DNA of 64,000 bases from Bernardetia sp. (lineage in GTDB: Bacteria > Bacteroidota > Bacteroidia > Cytophagales > Bernardetiaceae), in NCBI RefSeq assembly GCF_020630935.1, contig NZ_JAHDIG010000017.1, positions 1 through 64,000 of the forward strand, read 5' to 3'. Made by a program: the position numbers and the translations under genes. The notes under the pieces are model-generated. The model had not been told where the DNA came from. It made no database searches and was given only the letters and a program-made list of their open reading frames with translations. Shown here piece after piece: positions 17,144 to 26,500 of this stretch; the stretch's first letter is position 1; the number at the start of each line of letters is the position of its first letter.

Positions 17144-18166
17144 TCAGCCTTCGGCTAGAGCTTTTATAGCTACATATTCTACTTTGTATCTCGGACAAGT
17201 ATTACAATGACTATCAAAACGTAGTTTTGTCCAGCTTCCACTAGAATAGTCTGAAATCCAGTTATAGCCAGTCAAAGAGTTCATTCCATCTCCATCTTTA
17301 TCTGCCCAAACAGCATACGCTGATATTTTACGGTATTTTTGTCCATTTAGAGAATACGTTCCTTCTTTCCAGTCTGCATCTAAGATTCCAATATAAAGAG
17401 GTTTTTCTTTAAATTCGTTTTCGAAAGCAACAGCGAGTTCTTTCAAAATCTGTTCTTTATTACCTCCTTGCCATTTGTCTTTTGGAAGTGGTGCAGCGTA
17501 TTTGAAGGCGAGATTTTTCTTATCTTCTGCTGTAAGGGTAATTTCGAATTCTCCAGTAGCGACAGGCTCAGTATGTTTGTCTTCTGTCATGCTGTGTCCG
17601 TAGAGTTCTATTTTTACATTATGTGTACCCTCTTCCAAATCTAGTAACGCTAATGTAAATGCTCTTGCCGAAATGTTACGATTTCCATACTTTAACTCTT
17701 CATCATTTTCTTTCGGCAACAAAAAGTGTCTCCACGTCGTCCATTCTTTGAAGGAAGCCATATTTTGTAAATCTAGTTCGGTGTAGTAGTATATATCACG
17801 TCCATTCATTTTGGGTTGCATATCTCCAAAAGTACGTTTAAACTCTACTGGCTTTCCATCGATAGTCATTTTGTAGCCATTTACCATCAGAGCATACTCT
17901 GTATCTCCATTTTGATAAGGCGTATTGGCAAGTGATTTGGCAAGATATATTTTTGAATAAATTGGCTCATCTGCACTAAATGAAGTTTTGAATTTTGATG
18001 GATTTTCATTTTTGAAATTAAGTGCTGTTGGGTCAGAGGCAAAGACAATTTTTCCAACATATTTTGAATGCGTCTCGGAAGTCATGCCTTGGTCTTGTGC
18101 TTGTAGGTGATTCATAGAGAATAAAAATAAAGCAAGTGAAAAAAGATGTTTTGAAATGTATTTCAT
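17144..18166 (-). CDS. Secreted protein of unknown function, interrupted by TGA before a membrane anchor
   Basis: 340 aa up to the first stop. Signal peptide LFSLALFLFSMNHLQAQ, then a soluble region with a repeated beta pattern; EYALMVNGYKMTIDGKPVEF and LDLEEGTHNVKIELYGHSM look like Ig-like or jelly-roll strands. A CNTCPRYKVEY motif lies near the C-terminus. No family recognised. The frame continues past TGA into a linker and TM anchor (16994-17143), so the ancestral product was probably membrane-anchored; the present product may be released. It lies upstream of, and co-directional with, the TPR kinase and LytTR regulator, as an accessory or ligand-binding component might. Confidence 0.65.
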   Translation of the reverse strand: MKYISKHLFSLALFLFSMNHLQAQDQGMTSETHSKYVGKIVFASDPTALNFKNENPSKFKTSFSADEPIYSKIYLAKSLANTPYQNGDTEYALMVNGYKMTIDGKPVEFKRTFGDMQPKMNGRDIYYYTELDLQNMASFKEWTTWRHFLLPKENDEELKYGNRNISARAFTLALLDLEEGTHNVKIELYGHSMTEDKHTEPVATGEFEITLTAEDKKNLAFKYAAPLPKDKWQGGNKEQILKELAVAFENEFKEKPLYIGILDADWKEGTYSLNGQKYRKISAYAVWADKDGDGMNSLTGYNWISDYSSGSWTKLRFDSHCNTCPRYKVEYVAIKALAEG

Positions 18167-18298
18167 ACTATTTTTAAGTTTGATGACATTTCAAATATCT
18201 CAAAACCTTATTTTTTCTTCAAACTACATGAATATTTGGCTACTTTAAGTAAATATTCAAACCCTATAAATGAATATCTAGTTTTGGCTATGTTCATA

Positions 18299-18332
18299 AA
18301 AAAAGCAACTTCTAAAAAAAGTTGCTTTTTTC
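18299..18332. terminator. Hairpin terminator
   Basis: AAAAAGCAACTT pairs with AAGTTGCTTTTT around a short A-rich loop, followed by a T-run on the plus strand and bordered by A's on the other side. It lies between two divergent starts (18166 minus and 18496 plus), which is an unusual place. It may be a leftover or an upstream transcription block. Confidence 0.5.
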
Positions 18333-18495
18333 TTTTCCAACAATTAAAAAAAGTAATTAAAATTACTATTTAAGAACTAGATGAGAGAATCAGTGTTTAG
18401 GTTGCTTTTTAAAAGAATATTTGATTTTGATTGTATCTCAAGTTATATTAGAGTAAAAAAACAGCTCATCTTTGAAAATACTAAAACAAAAAACA

Positions 18496-20112
18496 ATGTC
18501 ATATACTACTCTAACTAAATTAAGGGCATTTCTATCCTTATTTTTTATTTTGCTCTTTTATTTTTCTGCTAATGCTCAAATACAAGTTATTGACCATACT
18601 GAAATTACAACCAAATCAGAACAAGGTTCTGATTTTTCTGATTATACAGCCATAACTCTTGGCAAAGATGGACTATTGGTATCACTTACCCATTTTGTTA
18701 AGTTTAAGAAAGAAATTCTGATTGCTAAGTACGATACTGCGTTTCAAAATATATGGGAGCAAAAACATACTTTGAAAGGAGAGGACAAAATTGCCCATTA
18801 TACCATCTCAGATAATTTCATTTATTATTTAATAGATAAGCAACGTTATGAGTACGAAATATTGAGAATAAATACTGATGATGGAACAATGAAAATTATC
18901 ACTTATGAAAAAATACTCAAAGCAACCTATTCAGAAATATGTGCTTCTAAAAATGTTATTCTTTTAGGAGGCGAAGCAGAAAACAACCCAGTGGTACTTC
19001 ATTTAGATATAGAAACAGGGAAACAGCAATTGTTACCCTCATTAGTACATAAAAACACATATTTGGCTGGTTTAGAAATAGATACGAAAAATGATGTTAT
19101 TTTGGCGATTGTAGCAGGAAAATATAGTTCTTATAAGTATTCTTTCTTTTATTTTTATAGCCTTGATGCAAAACTACGCTACAATGTAACCCTTCCAGAT
19201 AATAAAGATTACAACTTACAAACTTATCGCCCCTTAATAACAGGAAAAGATGAAGTGCTAGTTTTTGGAACATACTCTACTCCAAAATGGAAACGCTCAC
19301 AGGGAATTTATAGCCTCAAAATAGAAAATAAAAAAGAAAATGGGTTTCGCTTCTATGATTTTTCGTACTTGAATAATTTTTTCAATAACCTAAGTGAGAA
19401 AAGGCAAAAGAAAATGAAGGAAAAAGTAAGAAGAGCAAGAAAGAAAAAATCTCCTATACGCTATGCTAACGATTATTTTATTAGTCCCTTAAAAGTAGAA
19501 GAAGACCGTATTTATCTATCTTTAGAAGGTTACAATCCTGTTTATCAAAATAATAATGCTATTCCTAATGGCATGATGGCAGGAAACCCTTATTTTGGAA
19601 GAGGTTCTCGTGTATATAATAACAGAATAGGAAATCGTAATATGTGGCAAAATACCAATAGCTCTAATGTAATAGTTAACTATAAATATGAGCAAGGCAT
19701 GGTATGCAGTTTTGATAAGGAAGGTAAACTTCTTTGGGACAACCAGTTTGATTTTGACGACTTTGAAACCAATAAAATATTTCCTTTTTTCTCTTATAGT
19801 GTGCGAAACGATACAGTAGCTCTTTTCAGATTAGATGAAGAAGAACTGTTTTACAAACAAAGTGTAAAAAGTAAAGAACAATCTCTTATTTCAGAATATG
19901 AAGTACCGAGAAGAGATAGCTTAGATAGAGTTATTGACCGTTCAGATGAAATTTTGATGCACTGGTACGATGATACGTATCTAGTTTCTGGCTATCAAAC
20001 AGTTAGAAATGAAATGTATAGCCCTGCTCGTCGTAAGGTATTCTATTTTACTCGTTTGCGCTATCCTTTTTCAATGGCAGAAGTAAATAAAAAAGAAGAA
20101 GAGGAGGATTAA
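18496..20112 (+). CDS. Secreted protein of unknown function
   Basis: 538 aa from ATG 18496; a TTG at 18472 would add 8 residues before the signal peptide and is less likely. Signal peptide LSLFFILLFYFSANAQ. The body has repeated beta-strand segments with aromatic/aspartate blade patterns (DGLLVSLTHFVKFKKEILIAKYD, quoted only as its start DGLLVSLTHF), suggestive of a propeller-like fold. A basic stretch RQKKMKEKVRRARKKK lies near residue 310. No family recognised. It precedes rnpA by about 50 bp. Confidence 0.6.
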   Translation: MSYTTLTKLRAFLSLFFILLFYFSANAQIQVIDHTEITTKSEQGSDFSDYTAITLGKDGLLVSLTHFVKFKKEILIAKYDTAFQNIWEQKHTLKGEDKIAHYTISDNFIYYLIDKQRYEYEILRINTDDGTMKIITYEKILKATYSEICASKNVILLGGEAENNPVVLHLDIETGKQQLLPSLVHKNTYLAGLEIDTKNDVILAIVAGKYSSYKYSFFYFYSLDAKLRYNVTLPDNKDYNLQTYRPLITGKDEVLVFGTYSTPKWKRSQGIYSLKIENKKENGFRFYDFSYLNNFFNNLSEKRQKKMKEKVRRARKKKSPIRYANDYFISPLKVEEDRIYLSLEGYNPVYQNNNAIPNGMMAGNPYFGRGSRVYNNRIGNRNMWQNTNSSNVIVNYKYEQGMVCSFDKEGKLLWDNQFDFDDFETNKIFPFFSYSVRNDTVALFRLDEEELFYKQSVKSKEQSLISEYEVPRRDSLDRVIDRSDEILMHWYDDTYLVSGYQTVRNEMYSPARRKVFYFTRLRYPFSMAEVNKKEEEED

Positions 20113-20163
20113 TGGTTAATGCTTAATGGTTAATGGTGCAAGACTGTGTCTTGATTTAATTTA

Positions 20164-20568
20164 TTGTGTTTAGAGCAAAACAAAAACCTAAAATTTAATT
20201 TGCAAACTTTTTCAAAAAAAGAGCGTCTATCTTCTATTAAAGATATAGAAATGCTTTTCAAAAAAGGGAATTCATTGTTTGTCTTTCCTCTCAAATTGAT
20301 TTTTATTAAAAAAACACTAGATGAAGATAAAAAACTTCAGCCTGCTCGTTTGCTCATTTCTGTTCCTAAACGAAATTTCAAAAAAGCAGTAGATAGAAAC
20401 CGTATCAAAAGACAAATTCGGGAAGGTTATCGCTTGCAAAAAGCAAATTTTGACTTATCTCATATAGATAGTTTTGCCTTTGTTTGTGTTGCAAAAGAAC
20501 ACATAGATTCAAAATTTTTACACAAACGTATTGCTAAGCTCTTGAAAATGCTAGAAAATGAAAAATAG
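20164..20568 (+). CDS. rnpA: Ribonuclease P protein component
   Basis: 134 aa, usual size. It binds the RNase P RNA and assists 5' maturation of tRNAs. The RnpA signature is clear: FSKKERLSSIKDIEMLFKKG at the N-terminus and the basic RNR helix FKKAVDRNRIKRQIREGYR (near residues 73-91). The only start before the conserved N-terminus is TTG at 20164. No rpmH lies next to it, as is often the case in Bacteroidota. Confidence 0.93.
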   Translation: MCLEQNKNLKFNLQTFSKKERLSSIKDIEMLFKKGNSLFVFPLKLIFIKKTLDEDKKLQPARLLISVPKRNFKKAVDRNRIKRQIREGYRLQKANFDLSHIDSFAFVCVAKEHIDSKFLHKRIAKLLKMLENEK

Positions 20569-20657
20569 CTATTCAAACATAATTAGCGTAGGTCAGTCTT
20601 TTTAGATATACAAATAGAAAGACTATTTTTACTTCCCATCTCATGGTATAAAAAAGA

Positions 20658-21518
20658 TTACTCTTTAACAATTTCTTTATTTTTTGGAGAGTTGGGGCGT
20701 GCTATTGGTCGGACTAAATCAGCTATTCTTTGTGCTACTTTTTTAGAAGCCTTATCTGTATGACGTGTAAAATACACTTTTTTTATTCTATATTTTTTAC
20801 TTAAAGGATTTTTCTTTTCTTTCATCAAGAAGAAAATTCCTTTTTTGTGGCGAGTTTCTTTATTTTGATAAATGATTCTTTTAATATTTTTCCACTTCCC
20901 CTCTTCTTCTTCTACTCCAAACATTCCATAATTTTTAATTTGAAATGTTTGATTTTTTTTATCGAAAGTTACTATTTGATAACGCCCACTGACAGCTAAA
21001 AACAGAAGAGCTAAAAATGAAAATCCTGATACAACTCCCCAGTAGCCCATATACCAATCCCAAGTACTAAGCGATGGATGATTATTTGTGATAAAATTAT
21101 TAAAGTTTTTACTGAGCAATTCGGGTGTAAAGGCAACACTAGAAATTTTGCGTAAGGGATAGCGTGTTTGTTGTGAAGTTACAAAAGTAGGGTTGTAATG
21201 CACTGTCATATCAGAGTTATCTTCAAGTGATGAAAAATAACCTTTGTCCATTCTAATAATATCAGAGAGAAGCAACGAATCAGTAGTAAAACCATTTTTG
21301 AAATCAAAATGAACAATATAGCAGCGATTTTTGGGTGTTAGTTTACTTCTCTTACCCGATTTTGCTTGTAAATTTCTTTCACATTTTAGAGAGATATATT
21401 CAAACCCCATATAAAAACTAACTAACAAAGCTATTATGAAAAATCCAGTCCAAACTAAACCAATAGCCATTTTGCTTTTTACCTTTAAAAATGAATCTGT
21501 TTCTGTTACTTTATACAT
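20658..21518 (-). CDS. Two-TM membrane protein of unknown function
   Basis: 286 aa from ATG at 21516-21518; an upstream TTG at 21608 would add 30 residues of non-hydrophobic sequence, which I reject. TM1 near 17-40 (MAIGLVWTGFFIIALLVSFYMG), TM2 near 165-187 (GVVSGFSFLALLFLAVSG), an extracytoplasmic domain between them and a basic cytoplasmic C-terminus (RHKKGIFFLMKEKKNPLSKK). It loosely resembles DUF3592-type proteins; I do not claim that family. Convergent with rnpA. Confidence 0.6.
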   Translation of the reverse strand: MYKVTETDSFLKVKSKMAIGLVWTGFFIIALLVSFYMGFEYISLKCERNLQAKSGKRSKLTPKNRCYIVHFDFKNGFTTDSLLLSDIIRMDKGYFSSLEDNSDMTVHYNPTFVTSQQTRYPLRKISSVAFTPELLSKNFNNFITNNHPSLSTWDWYMGYWGVVSGFSFLALLFLAVSGRYQIVTFDKKNQTFQIKNYGMFGVEEEEGKWKNIKRIIYQNKETRHKKGIFFLMKEKKNPLSKKYRIKKVYFTRHTDKASKKVAQRIADLVRPIARPNSPKNKEIVKE

Positions 21519-21679
21519 AAATATATAGACTAAACAATTATATAAAACCTTGTTATCTGAAAAACTTTGTAGTGAAGTGATTGTTTTGTAACAACTTACT
21601 TCTGCCAAAGTTAAAGATAAAATAAATTGCAGCGAATATAATTTTTAAGAATAGCTTTATATTTTTCAGACAAAAAAGT

Positions 21680-21687
21680 TATATTTG
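21680..21687 (+). promoter_or_regulatory. Candidate -7 promoter element (TATATTTG)
   Basis: TATATTTG fits the Bacteroidota TAnnTTTG -7 consensus and lies 41 bp before the ATG of the TPR/SpoIIE gene. No convincing TTTG is seen about 20 bp upstream; CTTTA is the nearest resemblance. Confidence 0.35.
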
Positions 21688-21728
21688 AATAGAATATCCC
21701 AAACTTCAATATCTACCCAGCTGCAATA

Positions 21729-23594
21729 ATGCGTAATTATTATCTACTTGTCCTCTTATTGTTTTCTTGTATATTTTCTCTTAAAGCACAATTTGTAACA
21801 AACGACGGTCAGAAACTTACTGTTGAAATGTGTGTAGAAAAATCGAAAGAACGTGAAAATCAAGGAGATTACAGAGGAGCAAGCGACTTTCTCAATAAAG
21901 CTGCCCTCATTCACTGGGATAACAAAGAACTTCAACCAGCCATTACCTATTTTCAACAGTCTTTAGGCTTTAATAGAAAGGTAAACAATCAGAGTGGAAT
22001 GTATGGTATTTATAGCAATCTTGCTACTATTTATGCCGACTTAGAAAAATTTGACTCTGCTCTTATTTTCTTTGAAAAAACATTAGAAGGCAGAAAAAAA
22101 CAAGGTGCAAAAGAGCCTATCATTTCTGCACAAATCAATACGGCTGTTATCTTAAACAATTTGAAAAGACACCAAGAAGCTGCTCAACATCTTTTAGATG
22201 GATTGGAAATAGCAAAAGAAAGTTTGGATTTAGAACAAATGCGTAGTATTTATGGAATGCTTGCCGAAACGTATGAAAAAGAAGGAAATCAAGCCAAGCA
22301 AATGGAATATTTTAATTTGTATAGAAATTTTCACGAAATGTCGCAACAGCGCAAAATGGCTGTTGTGAGTGCAGAAGCCGATAAAGCACGCCTACAAGCT
22401 GCTCTAGCCGAAGCAGAAAAGCAAAGAGCAGATTTAGAAATTGCTCTCAAAAATTCCAAACTCAAAGAGCAGGAAAAAAGTATTGAAACCAAAAATAAAG
22501 CACTAGACAAACTAGAATCCAACTTTACCAAACAAGAACTTGCCTTTAAAGTATTGCAACAAGAGACAGACTTAAAAGATGCCAAATTTGCACAAGAACA
22601 AGCTGAAAACGAACAAAAAATTGCCACTCAAAGGCTTTATATTGGAGGAATTGCAGGTATTTTACTGCTTGCTTTAGTTGGAATTGGTTTTATTTATAGA
22701 AGCCAACAAGAAAAGAAAAAGGCAAATCTTATCTTACAAGAAAAAAACGACGAGATTAGCTTCCAACAAGCTCAAATTTTAGAACAAAATCATGAATTAG
22801 CCATTGCTGTTAATGAGATTGAGCATAAAAATGAACAGATTACCTCAAGTATCACGTATGCCCAACGCATACAAAAGGCTATTCTTCCCAATGTAGTGCA
22901 TATTCAGAATGCCTTGCCTAAATCCTTTGTTTTTTTCCGTCCTCGTGATATTGTAAGTGGAGATTTTTATTTTTTCCATCACTTTAAAGAAGAACAAAAA
23001 ACTATTCTTGCAGCCGTAGATTGTACAGGACATGGCGTTCCGGGGGCTTTTATGTCTATGATAGGAAATGAGATTTTGAGTAGGGTTGTAGCCGAAAATA
23101 ATATTACTTCCCCAGCCGAAATTCTCAATCGTTTGAATAAAGGTATTACCACAGCTCTACACAAAGACGAGACGAATATCCATGATGGAATGGATTTAGC
23201 CCTTGTTACCATAGATAAAAAAGCAAACACACTCACTTTTGCAGGAGCAAAGAATCCTATTTTTTATATTCAAAACGATGCTATGAATGTGATAAAAGGC
23301 GACAAAATGCCTATTGGAGGTTCAGATAAAGAACATAAAAGCGACTTTACAGAACATGTAATTGATATTTCTACTCCTACCACATTCTATATTTTTTCTG
23401 ATGGTTTTCAAGACCAATTTGGAGGAGCGCAAGGACGTAAATTTATGGTTAAGAATTTCAGAAACTTGCTTTTAGAGATTCATTCAAAAGACTTTCCAGA
23501 ACAAAAACAAATTCTTTCACAAACTTTCAAAGATTGGATAGGCAAAGAACACAAACAAATTGATGATGTACTTGTGATTGGAGGAAGAGTTTAA
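21729..23594 (+). CDS. TPR sensor with SpoIIE (PP2C-type) phosphatase domain
   Basis: 621 aa. Signal peptide (LLVLLLFSCIFSLKAQ), TPR repeats about 35-205, a coiled coil about 205-300 (KARLQAALAEAEKQRADLEI), TM near 306-328 (LYIGGIAGILLLALVGIGFIY), a second coiled coil, then a SpoIIE domain about 385-620. Metal-binding and catalytic motifs are present: RDIVSGDFYFF, AVDCTGHGVPGAFMS, DGMDLALV and YIFSDGFQDQFGG. Such proteins are taken to sense a periplasmic signal and dephosphorylate a Ser/Thr-phosphorylated antagonist; no such partner is encoded nearby. Stop codons of this gene and the convergent 23598 gene are 3 bp apart. Confidence 0.9.
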   Translation: MRNYYLLVLLLFSCIFSLKAQFVTNDGQKLTVEMCVEKSKERENQGDYRGASDFLNKAALIHWDNKELQPAITYFQQSLGFNRKVNNQSGMYGIYSNLATIYADLEKFDSALIFFEKTLEGRKKQGAKEPIISAQINTAVILNNLKRHQEAAQHLLDGLEIAKESLDLEQMRSIYGMLAETYEKEGNQAKQMEYFNLYRNFHEMSQQRKMAVVSAEADKARLQAALAEAEKQRADLEIALKNSKLKEQEKSIETKNKALDKLESNFTKQELAFKVLQQETDLKDAKFAQEQAENEQKIATQRLYIGGIAGILLLALVGIGFIYRSQQEKKKANLILQEKNDEISFQQAQILEQNHELAIAVNEIEHKNEQITSSITYAQRIQKAILPNVVHIQNALPKSFVFFRPRDIVSGDFYFFHHFKEEQKTILAAVDCTGHGVPGAFMSMIGNEILSRVVAENNITSPAEILNRLNKGITTALHKDETNIHDGMDLALVTIDKKANTLTFAGAKNPIFYIQNDAMNVIKGDKMPIGGSDKEHKSDFTEHVIDISTPTTFYIFSDGFQDQFGGAQGRKFMVKNFRNLLLEIHSKDFPEQKQILSQTFKDWIGKEHKQIDDVLVIGGRV

Positions 23595-23597
23595 AAA

Positions 23598-26500
23598 TCA
23601 AACCCTAGCCATCAGAAAAGTAATATCATCTCGTTGAGTTTCATTTCCTTGATGGCTATCTATAAAAGATTCTATGTTTTGCTTTTGAGTCGCTAAATCT
23701 TGATGTTTTACCTTATCTATAAACCCAAATACATTTTGGCTACCAATACGTTCCATAGTTGAGTTATTTTGGTCAGCTATGCCATCTGTAAAAAGATAGA
23801 TGAGTTCATTTTTCTCTATCTCAATTATTTCTTGTTCGAAAGTCCTGACATTTTCTTTCTGCCTGCCTCCTACCGATTTTCGTGTTCCCCTAATGATTTT
23901 CAGCATTCCTTTTTGCGTGTAATACATAGGGCGTTTTGCTCCTGAATACACAATTTTGAAAGTTCCATCTTTGTTTTCTATAACCAAACAAACCGAAATA
24001 TCCATTCCATCTTGATTTACCATTACGTTTTCGTCTAGTTTGTCCTGTCTTAAAAGTGTTCTTATTCCTTCATGAAGTTCTTTCAAAATAAATTTAGGCT
24101 CTATTATCTGTCTTTGATTTACAATTTCATTGAGAAGTCCATTTCCAATCAAGGACATAAAAGCTCCTGGAACGCCGTGTCCTGTACAGTCTGAAACTGC
24201 CAAAATTCTAGCTGTTACTTTGTCTTTCAAACTTTCATTAAAAAATGTTGTATTTTCTAATTGTTTTTTTGTTAGTTCTATCTTAGAAAACCAGTAAAAA
24301 TCTCCAGACACACCACTTGCAGGGCGATAAATAACTTCACACTCTGAAAAATTGTGATACATTGTATTGTGTACAGACAAAACAGATTGCTGGATAGTTT
24401 GAGCATAGCGAATGCTGTCAGTTAGTTTTTCATTTATACTGTGTGTTTGTGCATTAGCTATATCTAGTTGAGTATATGTTTCTGCATTTTTCAATGCAAT
24501 AGAAATATAAGTAGCCAGCGACTTTAAAATAGTAACATGTCTGTTCGTATAGGCATTTTTTTCAAAACTCTGAACGGTCAGTACTCCTATTTTTCTTATT
24601 TCTCCTTTATCTAAAATAGAAAGTGGAACATATAAAATAGACTGTGGTTCTTCGCCTTCTATAAGCTCTCCCAATTCAGAAATATATTTACCATATTCTT
24701 TTTCTAAATCATTGATAAAAACAACTTCTTGTTTTTTCAAAGCCCAGTTTCCAATTCCTTCTACATCTATTTTCTCACTATGGTCTGGTAAAATTTTACC
24801 TTTTTCGATATAGCCTGTATAATAAAGTTCGTTTTTTTCTTTTCTATAGAGTCCAATTCCAAAACCCTCTACTGGCATAATACTTTGAATACGTTCATAT
24901 ATTTGTCTTATCACTTCTTTGAGTTCTAACACAGAAGTAATCTCTTGACCGATAGTGGTAAGTATATTCAGATTTTGATAAGACGTTTCTAAATTATCAT
25001 TGAGTTGTTTTAAAGAGTTATTTTGTTTTTCAATCTCATCACGTTGTGCCAAAATTTCTTCTTGTTGTTGCTCTAGTTCTTCATTTTTCACCAAAATTTC
25101 TTGATTTTTTCCGTGTAAATCATCATTTATAGACACTAACTCCTCATTTTTTACTTTTATTTCTGCTGTACGTTCCTTTACAGTTTGCTCTAATTTTAGA
25201 TTACGTTTTTCTATTTGTGCTATTCTATTTTTATATAATAAATATCCTACAGTCAAAACAATCAAAGGCGCAACTATCAAAAACCACCATGTCTTGTAGA
25301 AAGGAGGTGTTACTTTTATAAAAATAGATTTCTCCTCACTCCAAACTCCGTCTGCATTGGTTGCTTTTATTTTGAATGTATATTTTCCTGCTGGCAAACT
25401 TGTATAAGTAGCAAATTTTCTATCAGCATCTGTATAGTGCCAATTTTCATCATATTCTTCCATTTTGTAGGCAAAATGAGTTTTTTGAGGAAGAAAATAA
25501 TTAAGTGCTGTAAAATCAAACTCTATAACCCTATCTTGATGTGATAAAATAATTTCTTTTACTTGATTGATAGATTTTTCTAATGGAGAATCTTTATGAA
25601 GCGAATCTCTAACTACAACACTTTTACCGAAAAGTTTGAAGCCTGTAAATGCCATTTTTGGAGCAATGCTGTTTCTCTTTAAATAATTGGGATGAAAAGC
25701 ATTGAACCCTTCCTTTCCTCCCATAAAAATTACGCCATTGGGCAGGCGAGTAAGCGCACCACGTTTGAAGTCATTAGACTGAAGTCCGTCTAGTTTGTTA
25801 TAGTTAGTAAATTGTGATTGTCTTTTGTTTTTCTGTGTTTTGTTAAAAAAAGAAAGACCCTTATTGGTAGTCAGCCATAGATTACCATTTGTATCTTCTT
25901 CAATGGCTTGAATTACATCAGAAGGAAGTCCATTTTTTTCTGTTAGATGTTCGAAACTAAAACTATTGTTATCTTCATTATTGAGCCAATTCAAACCTCC
26001 ATTTGTTCCTATCCAAAGTGTATTGTTTTTATCTTCAAAAATTGCATTGATTTGATTGTGGCTAATCGAATTTGATTTCTCAACTTCGTTCAATATCCTT
26101 TTAAAATTGTTTTTTTCTTTATCATAGAGGTGTAGTCCATTTCTTGTTCCTACCCAAAGTCTATTTTTAGAATCTTGCAAAACTGCCGTAACGTAGCCAT
26201 CATTCAATGAAGTAGAATCATTAGATTGTGGAAAAAAATGCTCAAAATCTTGTGTTTCTTTATCATATTTTGCCAGTCCGTAGAGCATTCCTACCCAAAT
26301 ATTCCCTTCCTTGTCTTCTCCTAATGCTGTTATTTTATTTCCTTTTAATGCTTCAGGACGGTTTCTGTCCGTTTCAAAAACGGTTACATTACTTTTTTGA
26401 GTTTTTGTATTTGTTTCTAGCTTGGCTAACCCTTGCCACGTTCCGACCCAAAGTGTATTATCTTTCGCTCTCAATAATGTCGTGATAAGTCCATCCAAAA

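Noticed and set aside
17144-17146. Selenocysteine codon
   Set aside because: The TGA lies in a low-complexity linker, not at a redox site, and no Sec machinery or SECIS-like structure is in view.
16983-17210. Plus-strand frame of 75 codons
   Set aside because: It is antisense to the linker/anchor continuation and the end of the secreted-protein gene, starts with GTG and has no protein-like character.
20592-20629. Terminator after rnpA (AGTCTTT...AAAGACT)
   Set aside because: A 7-bp stem with a 16-base loop; the T-run is interrupted, and the first arm coincides with a REP-like GGTCAGTCT word.
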